Of a DNA stretch of 64,000 bases, positions 46,419 through 56,306 are shown piece after piece. Source of the stretch: Micromonospora inyonensis (lineage in GTDB: Bacteria > Actinomycetota > Actinomycetes > Mycobacteriales > Micromonosporaceae). How positions within the stretch are numbered: the stretch's first letter is position 1; every line of letters begins with the position of its first letter. Made by a program: the position numbers and the translations under genes. The notes beneath the pieces were generated by a model. The model was not told the origin of the DNA, did no database searches, and saw only the letters and a list, made by a program, of their open reading frames with translations. The stretch spans positions 2,046,001-2,110,000 of the forward strand of contig NZ_FMHU01000002.1 in assembly GCF_900091415.1 (NCBI RefSeq). Reading direction: 5' to 3'.

Positions 46419-47049
46419 TCAGGTCACCGACACGCCGCGTCGGTCCATCTCATCGGCGAGCAGGGCGGCCAGCCGGTCCAGGCCCAGGTCGATCTGCTCG
46501 CGGGTGACCGCGCTGACCGACAGCCGCAGCGCGTCGACCGCGGCGGTGTCGTCGTAGAAGTGGGCCATCGGCGTCCAGAGCACGCCGCACTCCTGTGCCG
46601 AACGGGCCAGCAGCGCGTCGTCGACCGGGAACGGTACGGTCACCACCGCGAAGAAGCCGCCGGCGGGGACGTTCCAGCGCACCGGGGACGGCGGTGGGAA
46701 CCGCCGGGCCAGGCCGGCGGTGAGGTGCCGCAGGTTGCCGGCGTAGACCGCGCGTTCCCGCTCGTTCGCCCGGGCCAGGCTGCACCCGTGCGCCAGCAGC
46801 CGGCCCCCGACGACCGCCTGGGCGATCGGCGAGGTGTTCACGGTGACCATACTCTTGATCTTGGCCAGCTGGTCGGCGAGCAGCCCCACCGTCCCGTCGG
46901 CACCCCAGACCCGCTGGTCGGCCAGGACGTAGCCGACCTGGGCGCCGGGCAGCACGGTCTTGGCGAACGAGCCGAGGTAGACCACCCGGCCCCACTCGTC
47001 GAGCGCCTTGAGGGTGGGCAGCCGGGCCGTGCCGTCGGCCGGGAAGAGG
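46419..47049 (-). pseudogene. C-terminal half of a PLP aminotransferase (2-aminoadipate/MocR type), 5' part deleted
   Basis: About 210 residues remain: PTLKALDEWGRVVYLGSFAK with the PLP lysine (SFAKTVLPGAQVGYVLAD), SPIAQAVVGGRLLAHG and NVPAGGFFAVVTVPFP. The N-terminal 180-200 residues of the class I fold are absent. Homology begins near 47047, where the sequence passes directly into a plus-strand transporter fragment. No start or ribosome site exists for the remnant. Confidence 0.8.
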
Positions 47050-47867
47050 GGCTCAACCGGGTGGTGACCCTGCTCGGCGCCAGTCTGGGCGGGCTGCTCA
47101 TCTTCTGGTTCGGCACCGCCACCGCGCTGCTGATCGACGCGGCCACGTTCGCCGTGTGTGCCCTGCTGATCGGGCTGCTGGTGGCGCTTCCGGCCCCGGC
47201 CGCACCGGCCGGCGACGCGGCGCCGACCCGGGAGGGCTACTGGACGGCGCTGCGCGGCGGTTTCCGCTACCTGCGTACCGACCAGTTGCTGCGCAACATG
47301 CTGCTGGTCGTCTTCGCGCTGAACATGGTGGCGAACGCCAGCATCGCCGTCTTCGTGCCGATCTGGGTCGACGAGGTGCTCCGCTCCCCCACCGGGCTCG
47401 GCCTGGTGCTCGGCGCGTTCGGCGGCGGGGCGCTGCTGGGCAGCCTGCTCTTCACCTGGCTCGGCCCCCGGTTGCCCGCGTTCGCCACGTTCGTGCTGGG
47501 CGCCGCGCTCAGCGGTACGCCCCGACTGTTCGCCCTGGCCGCCACCGACGACCTGACCGTCGTGCTCGGGGTGACCTTCGTGTCGGCCATCGGCGTGGGC
47601 GCGATCAACCCGCTGCTCGGCGTCGCCCTCTACGAGCGGGTGCCCCCGGCGTTGCAGACCCGGGTGATCGGCATCGCCGGGGCGGTCGGCTTCGCCGGAC
47701 TGCCGGTCGGCGCGCTGCTGGCCGGCTGCGGGGTCAGCATGCTCGGGTTGACGCCCACCCTGCTGCTCTCGGGCGTCGTCTGCCTCGGGGTGACCGCCGT
47801 GCCGCTGCTCACCGGCCCTCCCTCGGCCCGTCTCGGCACCCCGGAGAAGGCCACCGCCACCGCCTGA
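47050..47867 (+). pseudogene. C-terminal half of an MFS transporter, 5' part deleted
   Basis: Starting at about 47050 the frame reads RVVTLLGASLGGLLIFWFGT and continues with helices of an MFS efflux protein (FRYLRTDQLLRNMLLVVFAL, VLGAFGGGALLGSLLF, GIAGAVGFAGLPVGALLAG). The first five helices are missing. The boundary coincides with that of the divergent aminotransferase, so one deletion removed both 5' ends and the shared promoter. Confidence 0.8.
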
Positions 47868-48008
47868 CCACCGACCCGGTGACCACTCACCCCACGATCG
47901 GACTCGCCCGACGCGCTGCTCGGCCCGGCTGGCGAGCCGGGGCGGGTCGGCGAGGGTGGCGGACGGATAGGGTGGGACCGCCGTTCCACGTCCGCTCTGG
48001 AGTCCCCG

Positions 48009-48767
48009 ATGACCATGCCCGCTGTCGACCTGCCCGGCCTGCCGACCGCCGGAGCGGACCAGCCGCTGCTGACGTACTACGACGACGCGACCGGCGAGCG
48101 GACCACACTGACCGCGACGGAACTGGGTGCGTGGGCCGCCCGGACGACCGGGCTGCTCCGCGACGGCTGCCGGCTGCGGGCCGGCGACCGGGCGGCCGTG
48201 CTGCTGCCGCCGCACTGGCAGACCGCTGCCGTGCTGCTGGGCTGCTGGGCCGCCGGGGTGGCGGTGTCGTACCGGGGCCGGGCCACCGCCGGACTGCCCA
48301 CGCTCGGCCCTGGCGGGCACGAGCCGCTGGACGCCAGCTTCGTGCACCGGCCCCGGATCGACGACTGGCTGGACAACCCACCCGAGGCCACCCACCGGTT
48401 CGTGCTCGGGCTGGGGCCGCTCGGGGCGCCGACGCCGCCCCCACCCACCGGTTACCTGGACTTCGTCACCGAACTCGACCTGCGCTCCGCCGCCCCACCC
48501 CCGGTCGCGGTGGTCCGGCGGTCGGACGCCGCCAGCGTCGACGGCACCAGCTACGCCCAGTGGGGCGAGGTGGCCCGCGCCGTCGCGGAGGCCGGCGGAC
48601 TGCGACCGGGCGACCGGATCCTGGTCGACGCGGCCGTCCACGACGAGCCGGTGAAGTGGCTGCTCGCCCCGCTGGCGGCCGGCGCGTCCGTGGTGGTCTG
48701 CGCCAACTGCTCCCCCGAGCGCCGCGCCGCACTGGCCGCCGCCGAACAGGTCACCCGGGTTCTCTGA
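48009..48767 (+). CDS. TIGR03089 family protein (truncated ANL-like fold)
   Basis: 252 residues. It resembles the N-terminal part of AMP-binding enzymes (YYDDATGERTTLTATELGAW, GDRAAVLLPPHWQTAAVLLG CWAAG) but lacks the P-loop TSGTTG and C-terminal catalytic domain, which is the normal state of the TIGR03089 family in actinobacteria. Function unknown. GGAG lies seven bases before ATG 48009. Confidence 0.82.
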   Translation: MTMPAVDLPGLPTAGADQPLLTYYDDATGERTTLTATELGAWAARTTGLLRDGCRLRAGDRAAVLLPPHWQTAAVLLGCWAAGVAVSYRGRATAGLPTLGPGGHEPLDASFVHRPRIDDWLDNPPEATHRFVLGLGPLGAPTPPPPTGYLDFVTELDLRSAAPPPVAVVRRSDAASVDGTSYAQWGEVARAVAEAGGLRPGDRILVDAAVHDEPVKWLLAPLAAGASVVVCANCSPERRAALAAAEQVTRVL

Positions 48768-48827
48768 ACCGAGGCGGGGCGGCAGCTGCCCGGAGGCCCT
48801 TGCCTGCCACGTCCGGAGTTGGTCGTT

Positions 48828-48861
48828 GCCGGGCGGTGCGGCCGTAGCCACGCCGCCCGGC
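48828..48861. terminator. Convergent terminator hairpin
   Basis: Arms GCCGGGCGG (48828-48836) and CCGCCCGGC (48853-48861) lie between the TIGR03089 gene and the trypsin-like protease gene. Confidence 0.65.
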
Positions 48862-48873
48862 GTCCTCGACGAA

Positions 48874-49893
48874 TCAGAAGACCGCGACGCCGTACTTGCT
48901 CAGCGCCTCGGTGACCGGCTGGAAGAAGGTCGTCCCGCCGGTCCGGCAGTTCCCGCTGCCGCCGGAGGTGAGGCCGAGGGCGGTGCTGCCCGAGTAGAGC
49001 GGGCCGCCGCTGTCGCCCGGCTCGGCGCAGACATTGGTGGCGATCATGCCGCGCACGGTTCCCTCGGCGTACCGGACGGTGGCGTTGAGGCCGGTCACGG
49101 TGCCGCTGTGGGTGCCGGTGGTGCTGCCCCGCCGGGTCACCGACTGGCCGACGACCGCGTTGCCGGCGGAGGTGATGTCCTGCGACCCGACGCTGCCGTC
49201 GATGGCGATCGAGGTGTTGGTGTACCGGACGATGCCGTAGTCGTTGCCCGGGAAGCTGGTGCCGGTCCGGTCACCGAGCTTGGTGCTCTGCGCGGAGTTG
49301 GCGTACCAGGCGCTCACCGCGTCGGTGCAGTGGCCGGCGGTGAGGAAGAAGTACTCACTGCCCTTGCGCACGTTAAAGCCGAGCGAGCAGCGGTAGCCGC
49401 CGCCGTAGATGGCGTCGCCACCGGAGATCCGCGTGCTGAGCGTGCCACCCAGCTCGGTGAGGCGGGCCGCTCCGCCGGAGGCGGCGACGGCGGCCTTGAC
49501 CCGGGTCAGCTTCGCGCCGGTGACGGTGCTGTCCACGCCGACGACGACCTGGTTGGTGGCCGGGTCGACGTAGAGGGCGGTGCCGGTGACGCCGAGGTCC
49601 ACCTGGGACTGGGCGCGCTCCAGGGCACGGGCGCTGCGCTCGACCACTCGGGCCACCCCGCCGGCGGCGCGGACCGAGGCCGCCGCGCGGGCGTCGGTCA
49701 CGGTGACGACGGTACGGCCGGCGGCGTCGACGAACGAGCCGGCGGTGCGGTCGGCCCCGAGGGAGGCGGCCAGCGTGGCGGCGCGCTCGGCGGTCAGGAT
49801 CTGCGGGGCGGCCTGGGCCGGCGACACGGCGACCGCGCCCAGCATCATGGTCGCGGCGGCGGCGGACATCATCGCGCGTCGGGTGAGTCTCAC
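48874..49893 (-). CDS. Secreted chymotrypsin-fold protease (S1, streptogrisin-like)
   Basis: 339 residues. Signal peptide ([20 protein letters not shown]), a propeptide of alpha-lytic/streptogrisin type (residues 40-150) and a mature domain starting near [20 protein letters not shown]. Catalytic triad: His in FLTAGHCTD, Asp in GNDYGIVRY, Ser in [12 protein letters not shown]; paired Cys residues form disulfides. GGAGG precedes GTG 49893. Extracellular, folding assisted by the propeptide. Confidence 0.94.
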   Translation of the reverse strand: MRLTRRAMMSAAAATMMLGAVAVSPAQAAPQILTAERAATLAASLGADRTAGSFVDAAGRTVVTVTDARAAASVRAAGGVARVVERSARALERAQSQVDLGVTGTALYVDPATNQVVVGVDSTVTGAKLTRVKAAVAASGGAARLTELGGTLSTRISGGDAIYGGGYRCSLGFNVRKGSEYFFLTAGHCTDAVSAWYANSAQSTKLGDRTGTSFPGNDYGIVRYTNTSIAIDGSVGSQDITSAGNAVVGQSVTRRGSTTGTHSGTVTGLNATVRYAEGTVRGMIATNVCAEPGDSGGPLYSGSTALGLTSGGSGNCRTGGTTFFQPVTEALSKYGVAVF

Positions 49894-50137
49894 GGGTTCC
49901 TCCTGGGAGGCCGAACCGATCCCGGTTGATCGATAGCTCGACATACTTACACCTGGCGGTCCCTGCGTCCAGGCTGTGCCGTGGTCCGGGCCGGTCCACT
50001 CGGCCGCTGGTGGGCGCGGCCACCCTCCACTACGTGCCGACATGCCGTATCGTTCGTCGGCCTGATCGTCAGCGGCGGACGCCAGCCGGGGCTACCGACG
50101 CCGGTGGGCCGTCCGGTCGCCGGCCGGGCACGCCGAC
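49894..50137. other. Promoter region of the S1 protease and spacer to the PKS cluster
   Basis: About 240 bases without a gene. The part near 49920-49960 is AT-richer and should contain the protease promoter (minus strand), but no clear hexamer pair is seen. Confidence 0.35.
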
Positions 50138-50181
50138 GGGCCCGGCGGCCGGACGACACCGTCGTCCCGACCGCCGGGCCC
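50138..50181. terminator. Terminator of the minus-strand PKS arm
   Basis: Arms GGGCCCGGCGG (50138-50148) and CCGCCGGGCCC (50171-50181) continue inward with CGGACGAC/GTCGTCC pairing after a small bulge; 20 bases beyond the last PKS gene. Confidence 0.75.
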
Positions 50182-50200
50182 CGACCCGCCGGTGTCCACC

Positions 50201-50557
50201 TCACCAGTGCGCGACGTCGACCTCCGCCGGGACCGAGCAGACGGCCTCCGGTGCGGGAGTCTGGGCGTGCACCAGGAACCGCAGGGATCTCGCCTCGGTG
50301 AAGCACTCCCGCATCGGCCGCAGCAGCTCCCGGTGCCCGGCGCTGCGCTCCCACGCCTCGAAGTCGGCCAGGGTCGCCCACTCGCTGGTCACCAACCACT
50401 GCTCCGGATCGACGTCCGACCGGCAGACCTGGTCGACCAGGTGCCCCGGCACCCCGCTGACCTGGTGCCGCACCAGCTCGTACGCCCGGAGGAAGTCCGC
50501 CGTCCGCTCCACCGCCACCCGTACCAGGAACAGCACACGCGCCCGTCGTTCGATCAT
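50201..50557 (-). CDS. SchA/CurD-ABM type protein of the spore-pigment cluster (WhiE ORFI-like)
   Basis: 118 residues: VLFLVRVAVERTADFLRAYE, SGVPGHLVDQVCRSDVDPEQ, WLVTSEWATLADFEAWERSA and MRECFTEARSLRFLV. A dimeric alpha-beta barrel monooxygenase fold; the sequence resembles part of WhiE ORFI, whose precise role is unknown. It is shorter than WhiE ORFI as I recall it. The ATG overlaps the KS-beta stop by ATGA. Last gene of the minus arm. Confidence 0.72.
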   Translation of the reverse strand: MIERRARVLFLVRVAVERTADFLRAYELVRHQVSGVPGHLVDQVCRSDVDPEQWLVTSEWATLADFEAWERSAGHRELLRPMRECFTEARSLRFLVHAQTPAPEAVCSVPAEVDVAHW

Positions 50558-51810
50558 GGTCCCCCGCTCCCTTCCCCAGACGGCTGCGCCCGGCGCAGCA
50601 CCAGTGCGCTGTTGAAGCCGTCGAAGCCGCGGGCGCACACCACCGCGACCCCGGTCTCCGGCCGCCGTGGCCGGCGCAGGAAGTCCAGCTCGCAGCCGTC
50701 CGCCGGGCGCGCCGGCCCGGCGGAGACGGGCAGCTGGCCGTGGTGCAGGGCGAGCAGCGCGGTCGCGACGTCCAACGCCGACCCGCCCTGGTGGGCCCGC
50801 CCGGTGAGAGGCTTCTGGGTGGTGACCGGCGGCGGCCGGCGGCCGAACACCGCCCGCAGGGCCGCCGCCTCGGCGCGGTCGTGGCGGACCGTGCCGAGGG
50901 CGTCCGGCAGCACCACGTCCACCTCCTCCGGGTGCACGCCGGCCCGCCCCAGGGCCACCCGCACGGCCCGCGCGTAGTGGACCGGGTCCCCGGTGCTCTC
51001 CGCCGTGGTGTGCGCCGCGTCGTGGGTGGCCCCCCAACCGGTCACCTCGCCGTAGATCCGCGCGCCCCGGGCCACCGCGTGCCCCCGCTCCTCGACCACG
51101 AAGACCGCGCCGCCCTCGGCCGGCACGTACCCGCTGGCGTCGACGTCGAACGGCCGGTAGGCGCGCTCCGGGTCGGTGACCGCGCTGAGCAGTCCGGAGC
51201 GCAGCTGGCAGGCCAACGCGTACGGGCTGAGTGGACACTCGGTGGCCCCGGCGACGACCACCGGGGTGCCGCGCCGGACGGTCCGCGCCGCGTGCGCCAG
51301 GCTGTCCAGCCCACCGGCGGACTCGGTGACCAGCACCCCGCACGGCCCCTTGAGCTGATGGTGGATGGAGATCTGGCCGACGCTGGCCGCGTAGAACCAG
51401 GCGATCGACTGGTACGCCCCGACGGTGCGGGACGGCCCGTTCCAGAGTCGTTGCAGCTCCCGCTGGCCGAACAGGTTGCCGCCGGAGGAACTGGCCAGGG
51501 TGACCGCGTACCCGTACGGGTCTCCGGCCCGTTCGGGCAGTCCGGCGTCGGCCAGCGCCAGCGCGGTGGCCGCGAACCCCAGGTGCGTCCAGCGGTCGGT
51601 CTGCACCAACCGCCGGTTGTCGACGTACCGGGCGGCGTCGAAGCCGGGCACCTCACCGGCGACCCGGGTCGGGTAGCGGTCGTCCGGGTCGAAGAGGGTG
51701 ATCGGCCCGGTCGACCGGGTGCCCGCGGTCACCGTGCGCCAGTGCGCGTCCACGCCGATGCCGCTCGGGGCGACCACCCCGATGCCGGTGACCACCGCCC
51801 GGGGGCTCAC
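50554..51810 (-). CDS. Type II PKS ketosynthase beta / chain-length factor
   Basis: A 418-residue thiolase-fold subunit: [55 protein letters not shown] and a C-terminal [13 protein letters not shown]. The active-site Cys of ketosynthases is absent, as expected for a chain-length factor. The position usually held by Gln (AEQAGG) is Ser here (TESAGG). It pairs with KS-alpha to set polyketide length. The ATG overlaps the KS-alpha stop by ATGA. Confidence 0.93.
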   Translation of the reverse strand: MSPRAVVTGIGVVAPSGIGVDAHWRTVTAGTRSTGPITLFDPDDRYPTRVAGEVPGFDAARYVDNRRLVQTDRWTHLGFAATALALADAGLPERAGDPYGYAVTLASSSGGNLFGQRELQRLWNGPSRTVGAYQSIAWFYAASVGQISIHHQLKGPCGVLVTESAGGLDSLAHAARTVRRGTPVVVAGATECPLSPYALACQLRSGLLSAVTDPERAYRPFDVDASGYVPAEGGAVFVVEERGHAVARGARIYGEVTGWGATHDAAHTTAESTGDPVHYARAVRVALGRAGVHPEEVDVVLPDALGTVRHDRAEAAALRAVFGRRPPPVTTQKPLTGRAHQGGSALDVATALLALHHGQLPVSAGPARPADGCELDFLRRPRRPETGVAVVCARGFDGFNSALVLRRAQPSGEGSGGP

Positions 51811-53081
51811 TCCCGCACCGACCCGGACAGCCGACGGAAGATCAACGCGGACTGGAAACCGCCGAACCCGCTACCCACCGAGAGCGCCACGTCGACCGGC
51901 ACCTCCCGGGCGACGTTCGGCACGTAGTCCAGGTCGCACTCCGGGTCCCGACTGGCCCAGTTCGCCGTCGGCGGCACCACCCCGTACTCGATGGCCAGGG
52001 CGCAGGCGGCCATCTCGATCGAGCCGATCGCGCCGAGCGAGTGCCCCACCATCGACTTGATCGAGCTGATCGGCACCCGGTACGCGGCCTCGCCGAGGGC
52101 ACGTTTGAACGCGGCGGTCTCGTGCCGGTCGTTCTGCCGGGTGCCGGAGCCGTGCGCGCTGACGTACGACACGTCGGCCGGAGCCAGCCGGGCCTGCCGC
52201 ATCGCGTCGGTGATGGCCAGGGCCATCTCCAGCCCGTCCGGGCGCAGGCCGGTCATGTGGTAGCCGTTGCTGCGGCTGGCGTAACCGACCACCTCGCAGT
52301 AGACGTGCGCGCCCCGACGCCGGGCGTGCTCGGCCTCCTCGAGCACCAGCACCGCCGCTCCCTCGGCGAGGACGAACCCGCGCCGGTCGGCGTCGAACGG
52401 CCGGGAGGCGTGCGCCGGGTCGTCGTTGTCCGGGCTGGTCGCCTGGATCGCGTCGAACGAGGCGACGGTGACCGGGGAGATCGGCGAGTCGGACGCCCCG
52501 GCGAGCAGCACGTCGGCCTCGCCGTCGACGATGAGCTGGTGGGCGTAGCCGATGGCGTCGATGCCCGAGGTGCAACCGGTGGAGACCACCTGCGCCGGGC
52601 CGTGCAGCCCGTGCCGACACGCCACGTCGGCGGCCAGGCTGCTGGGCACCAGCGCCTGGTAGAGGTACGGGCCGGCGCGACCCGGGTCGACCAGCCAGTG
52701 TGTGCCGTGGTCGCTGACCCGGACGTACTCCTGCTCCAGTGCGGTGGTGCCGCCCACCGCGGAGCCCAGCACGACCCCGGCGTTGTCCCGTACGGCATCG
52801 GTGAGGTCCAGACCACTGTCGGCGAGCGCCTCGGTGGAGCAGGCCAGGGCGAACTGGACGTACCGGTCGGCGCGACGTCGTTCGGCGGGGGTGAGCCCGG
52901 CGGCGTCCGGGTCGAAGTCGCACTCCGCCGCGATCCGGGACCGGAACGGGGACGGGTCGAAGAAGGTGATCCGGCGGGTGGCGGTACGCCCCTCGGTGAT
53001 CGTCTTCCAGAACCGGTCCCGGGTGGCGCCGCCCGGGGCGACCACCCCGACACCCGTCACCACCGTGCGGCGCCCGCTCAT
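51807..53081 (-). CDS. Type II PKS ketosynthase alpha
   Basis: 424 residues. Catalytic Cys in [14 protein letters not shown] (about residue 173), His in [14 protein letters not shown] and [11 protein letters not shown]. It catalyses decarboxylative condensation of malonyl-ACP units together with the chain-length factor. It overlaps the cupin gene start by four bases upstream and KS-beta downstream, so all are co-translated. Closest type by context: spore-pigment WhiE ORFIII. Confidence 0.95.
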   Translation of the reverse strand: MSGRRTVVTGVGVVAPGGATRDRFWKTITEGRTATRRITFFDPSPFRSRIAAECDFDPDAAGLTPAERRRADRYVQFALACSTEALADSGLDLTDAVRDNAGVVLGSAVGGTTALEQEYVRVSDHGTHWLVDPGRAGPYLYQALVPSSLAADVACRHGLHGPAQVVSTGCTSGIDAIGYAHQLIVDGEADVLLAGASDSPISPVTVASFDAIQATSPDNDDPAHASRPFDADRRGFVLAEGAAVLVLEEAEHARRRGAHVYCEVVGYASRSNGYHMTGLRPDGLEMALAITDAMRQARLAPADVSYVSAHGSGTRQNDRHETAAFKRALGEAAYRVPISSIKSMVGHSLGAIGSIEMAACALAIEYGVVPPTANWASRDPECDLDYVPNVAREVPVDVALSVGSGFGGFQSALIFRRLSGSVRE

Positions 53082-53476
53082 GACGTCGCCTCCGCGACCT
53101 CGGTGTCGACGTGACCCAGCTCCGGTCGGGGTGCCAGCGGCCCGAGGTGGAACACCACCTCGGCCGCCTCGTCGCCGGTGTTACGCAACCGGTGGCGCGT
53201 GTTGACCGGCACGAACAGCGCCTCCCCGGCGGCGAGCCGCACCGGCCGGTCGTCGAGGTCGACGGTGATCGCGCCCCGGGTGACGTAGAGGAACTCCTCG
53301 CTGTAGGGGTGGTAGTGCTCGGCGATGCGCTCCCCGGGCAGCAGCGCCGCCACCCCCATGAACCCGGAGGTGGAGCCGACCGTCTTCGGTCCGAGCAGCA
53401 CCCGCAGCTCCGCGCCGCGCCGCCGGTCGGCGGCCACGTCGCGGGCCGCGACGACCCGGTCGGTGGTCTCACTCAT
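53078..53476 (-). CDS. Cupin-domain protein of the PKS cluster (WhiE ORFII-like)
   Basis: 132 residues with a single cupin barrel: [20 protein letters not shown] supplies the His/Glu metal ligands and [20 protein letters not shown] the second motif. In spore-pigment clusters a cupin lies beside KS-alpha and may act in cyclisation or oxidation of the polyketide; the reaction is not established. Starts inside the 3' end of the ACP-aromatase gene. Confidence 0.85.
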   Translation of the reverse strand: MSETTDRVVAARDVAADRRRGAELRVLLGPKTVGSTSGFMGVAALLPGERIAEHYHPYSEEFLYVTRGAITVDLDDRPVRLAAGEALFVPVNTRHRLRNTGDEAAEVVFHLGPLAPRPELGHVDTEVAEATS

Positions 53477-54233
53477 CGTCGTCCGCCTCCAGACCCCGCT
53501 GCCGGGCGATCCGCTCGACCTTGTCGCGGATGATGGCCATCTGCTCCCGGGTGCCGGCGTTCAGCCGGGCCTCCATGCCCCGGTCGTCGACCGGCGCGTC
53601 GGGCCGCAGGTGGAAGTCCTGGATCCAGGTCATCCGGGTGCCCCCGTCGGGTTCGAAGTCGTAGCGCCAGTGCAGGCGCATGTACTCGAACGGGCCGGTC
53701 TCCACCCGGTGGGCGTGCACCTGCCAGGTGGCCGGGTCGACGGTGCGTTCGCTGACCCAGCTCCACACCGTCCCGTCCGGGTCGGGATGCATGGTCAACC
53801 GGAACCGCACCGTGTTCCCCTCCCGGTGCAGCACCTCCACCGACCGGTACTCGGTGAACAGGTCGGTCCAGTTCGCCACGTCGTTGGTGAGGTCCCAGAC
53901 CAGCCGTCGCGGCGCGTCGATCACGATGCTGTTCTCGGTGTGACCGTGCCGGCCGGTCGGCTCCGGGGAGTCGAGCGGGTCGGTCTGTTCGACGACCAGG
54001 TCGGCGACGGCGGGGATGCTCAGGTGCCCCGTCTCGGTCGGGATCCGCGCGCCGTACCGGTCGGCGACCACGGCCTGCAACTCCAGCAGGGCCAGGGAGT
54101 CCATGCCGAGTTCCGCCAGGGAGGCGTCCGGGGCGCGGGCCGCCGCGTCGGGGTCGAGCCCACAGTGCACGACCAGGATGTCGGTGATCTCGTTGGTCAG
54201 GGCCGCTCCGGCCGGTCCTCGGGTGACGGTCAT
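53469..54233 (-). CDS. Fused acyl carrier protein - aromatase/cyclase
   Basis: 254 residues. Residues 1-85 are a type II PKS ACP with the phosphopantetheine Ser in [16 protein letters not shown]. After a short linker, residues 100-250 are a SRPBCC aromatase/cyclase of WhiE ORFVI/TcmN type ([71 protein letters not shown]). There is no stop and no credible start codon between the two halves, which are separate genes in whiE. GAGGAGG precedes ATG 54233. The fusion would tether substrate delivery and first-ring closure. Confidence 0.88.
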   Translation of the reverse strand: MTVTRGPAGAALTNEITDILVVHCGLDPDAAARAPDASLAELGMDSLALLELQAVVADRYGARIPTETGHLSIPAVADLVVEQTDPLDSPEPTGRHGHTENSIVIDAPRRLVWDLTNDVANWTDLFTEYRSVEVLHREGNTVRFRLTMHPDPDGTVWSWVSERTVDPATWQVHAHRVETGPFEYMRLHWRYDFEPDGGTRMTWIQDFHLRPDAPVDDRGMEARLNAGTREQMAIIRDKVERIARQRGLEADDDE

Positions 54234-54315
54234 GGTGGTCCTCCTCAGCTGCGGCCGGAGCTGCGGCGGGGGCATCCGCGCCGGGCCGGTACGGGTGTGG
54301 GTGGTGCGGTCGCGG

Positions 54316-54654
54316 TCACGGCTGCCGCCCGGTGCGGGAGGCGTCCCAGCGGTAGAAGCAGCGCGCCATGGCGTCACGGGGGGATCGCCAGGTCGGCAGG
54401 TACGGCGAGATGTACGGCCGCAGCCGGTCGCTGACCCGGACGAACTCGGGGTGCCGGCGGGCGGTCTCCACCGCCCCCTGGCCCGCCGACTCGGTCTCCA
54501 GCAGGTGCACGTAGAGGTCGTGCAGCCGGTACAGCGACCGGTGGTGCACCCCGGCCAGGCGCGGCAGTTCGGTCGCGTCCGACTCGGCGAAGATCTCGGC
54601 GACCCGCGACTCCGCGGTCGGCAGCACCTTCGCTACGATCAACGTACGGTCCAT
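54316..54654 (-). CDS. TcmI-family polyketide cyclase (minus arm)
   Basis: 112 residues: RTLIVAKVLPTAESRVAEIF, AESDATELPRLAGVHHRSLY and SPYLPTWRSPRDAMARCFYR. Dimeric alpha-beta barrel cyclase that closes later rings of aromatic polyketides. It is the first gene of the minus arm and is a close paralogue of the plus-strand cyclase at 55944-56288. Confidence 0.9.
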   Translation of the reverse strand: MDRTLIVAKVLPTAESRVAEIFAESDATELPRLAGVHHRSLYRLHDLYVHLLETESAGQGAVETARRHPEFVRVSDRLRPYISPYLPTWRSPRDAMARCFYRWDASRTGRQP

Positions 54655-54901
54655 CGATGTCTCCCCACGGCGGACGTCGGCCCGCGCGGCCGGACGACTG
54701 CCGACACGATGCCGAGACCGCCGTCACCACGCCGTCACCACGGACCGTCCACTGACACCCCGCAGTCGTGACGCTTGGTTGACGGCGGACGGGCACAATG
54801 TGCGGCGCACCTGCCCGCACAGCGGGAGGAGATGACGGATCAATGCAGCTCAGAGGCATTTTCGGGGACGCGCCGAGAAGGTCGGAATGACGACCACTCG
54901 G

Positions 54902-54929
54902 TTGACCCAGCGTAACCGCTATTGATAAT
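54902..54929 (+). promoter_or_regulatory. Sigma-70-type promoter for the SARP gene
   Basis: TTGACC (54902-54907), 16-bp spacer, GATAAT (54924-54929): near-consensus hexamers in an AT-rich pocket, about 120 bases before the SARP start. The rest of the gap 54655-55051 must hold the minus-arm promoter; the dyad GCAC-AAT-GTGC near 54796-54806 is the only symmetric element noticed there. Confidence 0.6.
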
Positions 54930-55051
54930 CTTCGTCGCTGTCAGCCCGGCGGCGGCGCTCGCCCCGCGACGGGACACCGACGTCGCGGGCACCCGCCGAC
55001 GGGCACCGTGGACGACGGGACGAGGGTTCCGCTGCAGGGGGGTGCGCGGTT

Positions 55052-55858
55052 GTGGCCTCTGACACCAGCACGCCGACGACCACTCCCCGGATGCGTCTGC
55101 TGCTGCTCGGCGGCTTCCGCCTGCTGCACGACGACCAGCCGGTGGTCGTCCCCCGTGGACTGCAACGGGTCATCGCAGTGATCGGGCTGCGCCCCGGTGC
55201 CACCCGCAGCCACGTCGCCGGGCTGCTCTGGCCCGACGCACCCGAGGACCGCGCCCTGTCGTCACTGCGCACCGCCCTGTGGCGACTGCGCCAGGCCCCC
55301 TGCTGTCCCATGCTGACCACCGGCGACACCGTACGACTCGACCCGGCCGTCCACGTCGACGTCGACGAGCTGGTACGGACCGCCGCCCGGGTGGGCGACG
55401 GCGGCGACCCGCGCGGCGCCGCCGCGGCGCTCGCCGCCGGTCGGCACGACCTGCTCCCCGGCTGGTACGACGACTGGGTCCTGCTGGAGCGGGAACGACT
55501 GCGCCAGCTCCGCCTGCACATGCTGGAACACCTCGCCCGCACCCACCTCCAGGACGGTCGACACGGCGAGGCCCTCCAGGCGGCCCTGGAGGCGATGGCC
55601 GCCGAGCCCCTGCGGGAGACCCCGCACCGGCTGGTGGTGCAGATCCACCTCGCCGAGGGCAACGCCTTCGAGGCGCTGCACGCCTTCTACGTCTACCGCG
55701 ACCTGATCCTGCGGGAACTCGACCTGGAACCCTCGGCGGCGATGTGCGCGCTGCTCGACGACACCCTCGCCCCGATCCGCCGCCGCGTCGCACCACCCGG
55801 CGCCCGACACCCCACCCGCCCGGCACCCGGACCGTCACCGCCCACCGACCCACGGTGA
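55052..55858 (+). CDS. SARP family regulator (winged helix plus bacterial transcriptional activation domain)
   Basis: 268 residues. N-terminal OmpR-type DNA-binding domain (LLLLGGFRLLHDDQPVVVPR, SHVAGLLWPDAPEDRALSSL, TALWRLRQA) and BTAD helices (RHDLLPGWYDDWVLLERERL, HRLVVQIHLAEGNAFEALHA, RDLILRELDLEPSAAM). It is a small SARP without AfsR-type ATPase. It lies between the divergent PKS arms, so it is the probable cluster activator. GTG 55052 is chosen; ATG 55091 is an alternative. Confidence 0.88.
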   Translation: MASDTSTPTTTPRMRLLLLGGFRLLHDDQPVVVPRGLQRVIAVIGLRPGATRSHVAGLLWPDAPEDRALSSLRTALWRLRQAPCCPMLTTGDTVRLDPAVHVDVDELVRTAARVGDGGDPRGAAAALAAGRHDLLPGWYDDWVLLERERLRQLRLHMLEHLARTHLQDGRHGEALQAALEAMAAEPLRETPHRLVVQIHLAEGNAFEALHAFYVYRDLILRELDLEPSAAMCALLDDTLAPIRRRVAPPGARHPTRPAPGPSPPTDPR

Positions 55859-55943
55859 CGGTGTCGTGACAGGCGCGCCGGCAGGGTGGGCCCACCAGGG
55901 TGTCCCACGGGCTCGCGGGATGCCGGCCGCGAAAGGGGACCCG

Positions 55944-56288
55944 ATGAGTCGGCTTCTGATCGTCAGCAGGATCGTCCCGGGCACGGAGGAGCAGGTGGCG
56001 GAGATCTTCGCCGAGTCCGACGCCACCGAACTGCCCGCCATGACCGGCGTCCGGCACCGCTCCCTGTACTGCCTGCACGACCTCTGCATCCACCTGATGG
56101 AGACCGACGTGGACCCCGGTGCGGTCGCCGCTGCCCGCACCCACCCGCTCTACCTGCGGGTCAACGAGCGGCTGGCCACGCACACCTCCCCGTACCTGCC
56201 GAACTGGCGCTCGCCCCGGGACGCGATCGCCGGCTGCTTCTACCGCTGGGACGCCGCCACCGCCCCGGCCGCCGGCACCGTCGACTGA
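55944..56288 (+). CDS. TcmI-family polyketide cyclase (plus arm)
   Basis: 114 residues: RLLIVSRIVPGTEEQVAEIF, AESDATELPAMTGVRHRSLY and SPYLPNWRSPRDAIAGCFYR. Close paralogue of the cyclase at 54316-54654, including an identical AEIFAESDATELP segment. AAGGGG precedes ATG 55944. It may act on a different ring or form a heterodimer with the other copy. Confidence 0.9.
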   Translation: MSRLLIVSRIVPGTEEQVAEIFAESDATELPAMTGVRHRSLYCLHDLCIHLMETDVDPGAVAAARTHPLYLRVNERLATHTSPYLPNWRSPRDAIAGCFYRWDAATAPAAGTVD

Positions 56289-56306
56289 CCCGCGCAAGGA
56301 GCCGTG

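Noticed and set aside
46419..48851. Minus-strand open frame of 810 codons
   Set aside because: Only its last 210 codons are the aminotransferase remnant; the rest is antisense to the MFS and TIGR03089 genes and is low-complexity.
52253..53053. Other reading frames across the ketosynthase genes with long open runs
   Set aside because: Ser/Pro/Thr/Arg-rich shadows typical of high-GC coding DNA; the KS-alpha frame has all catalytic motifs.
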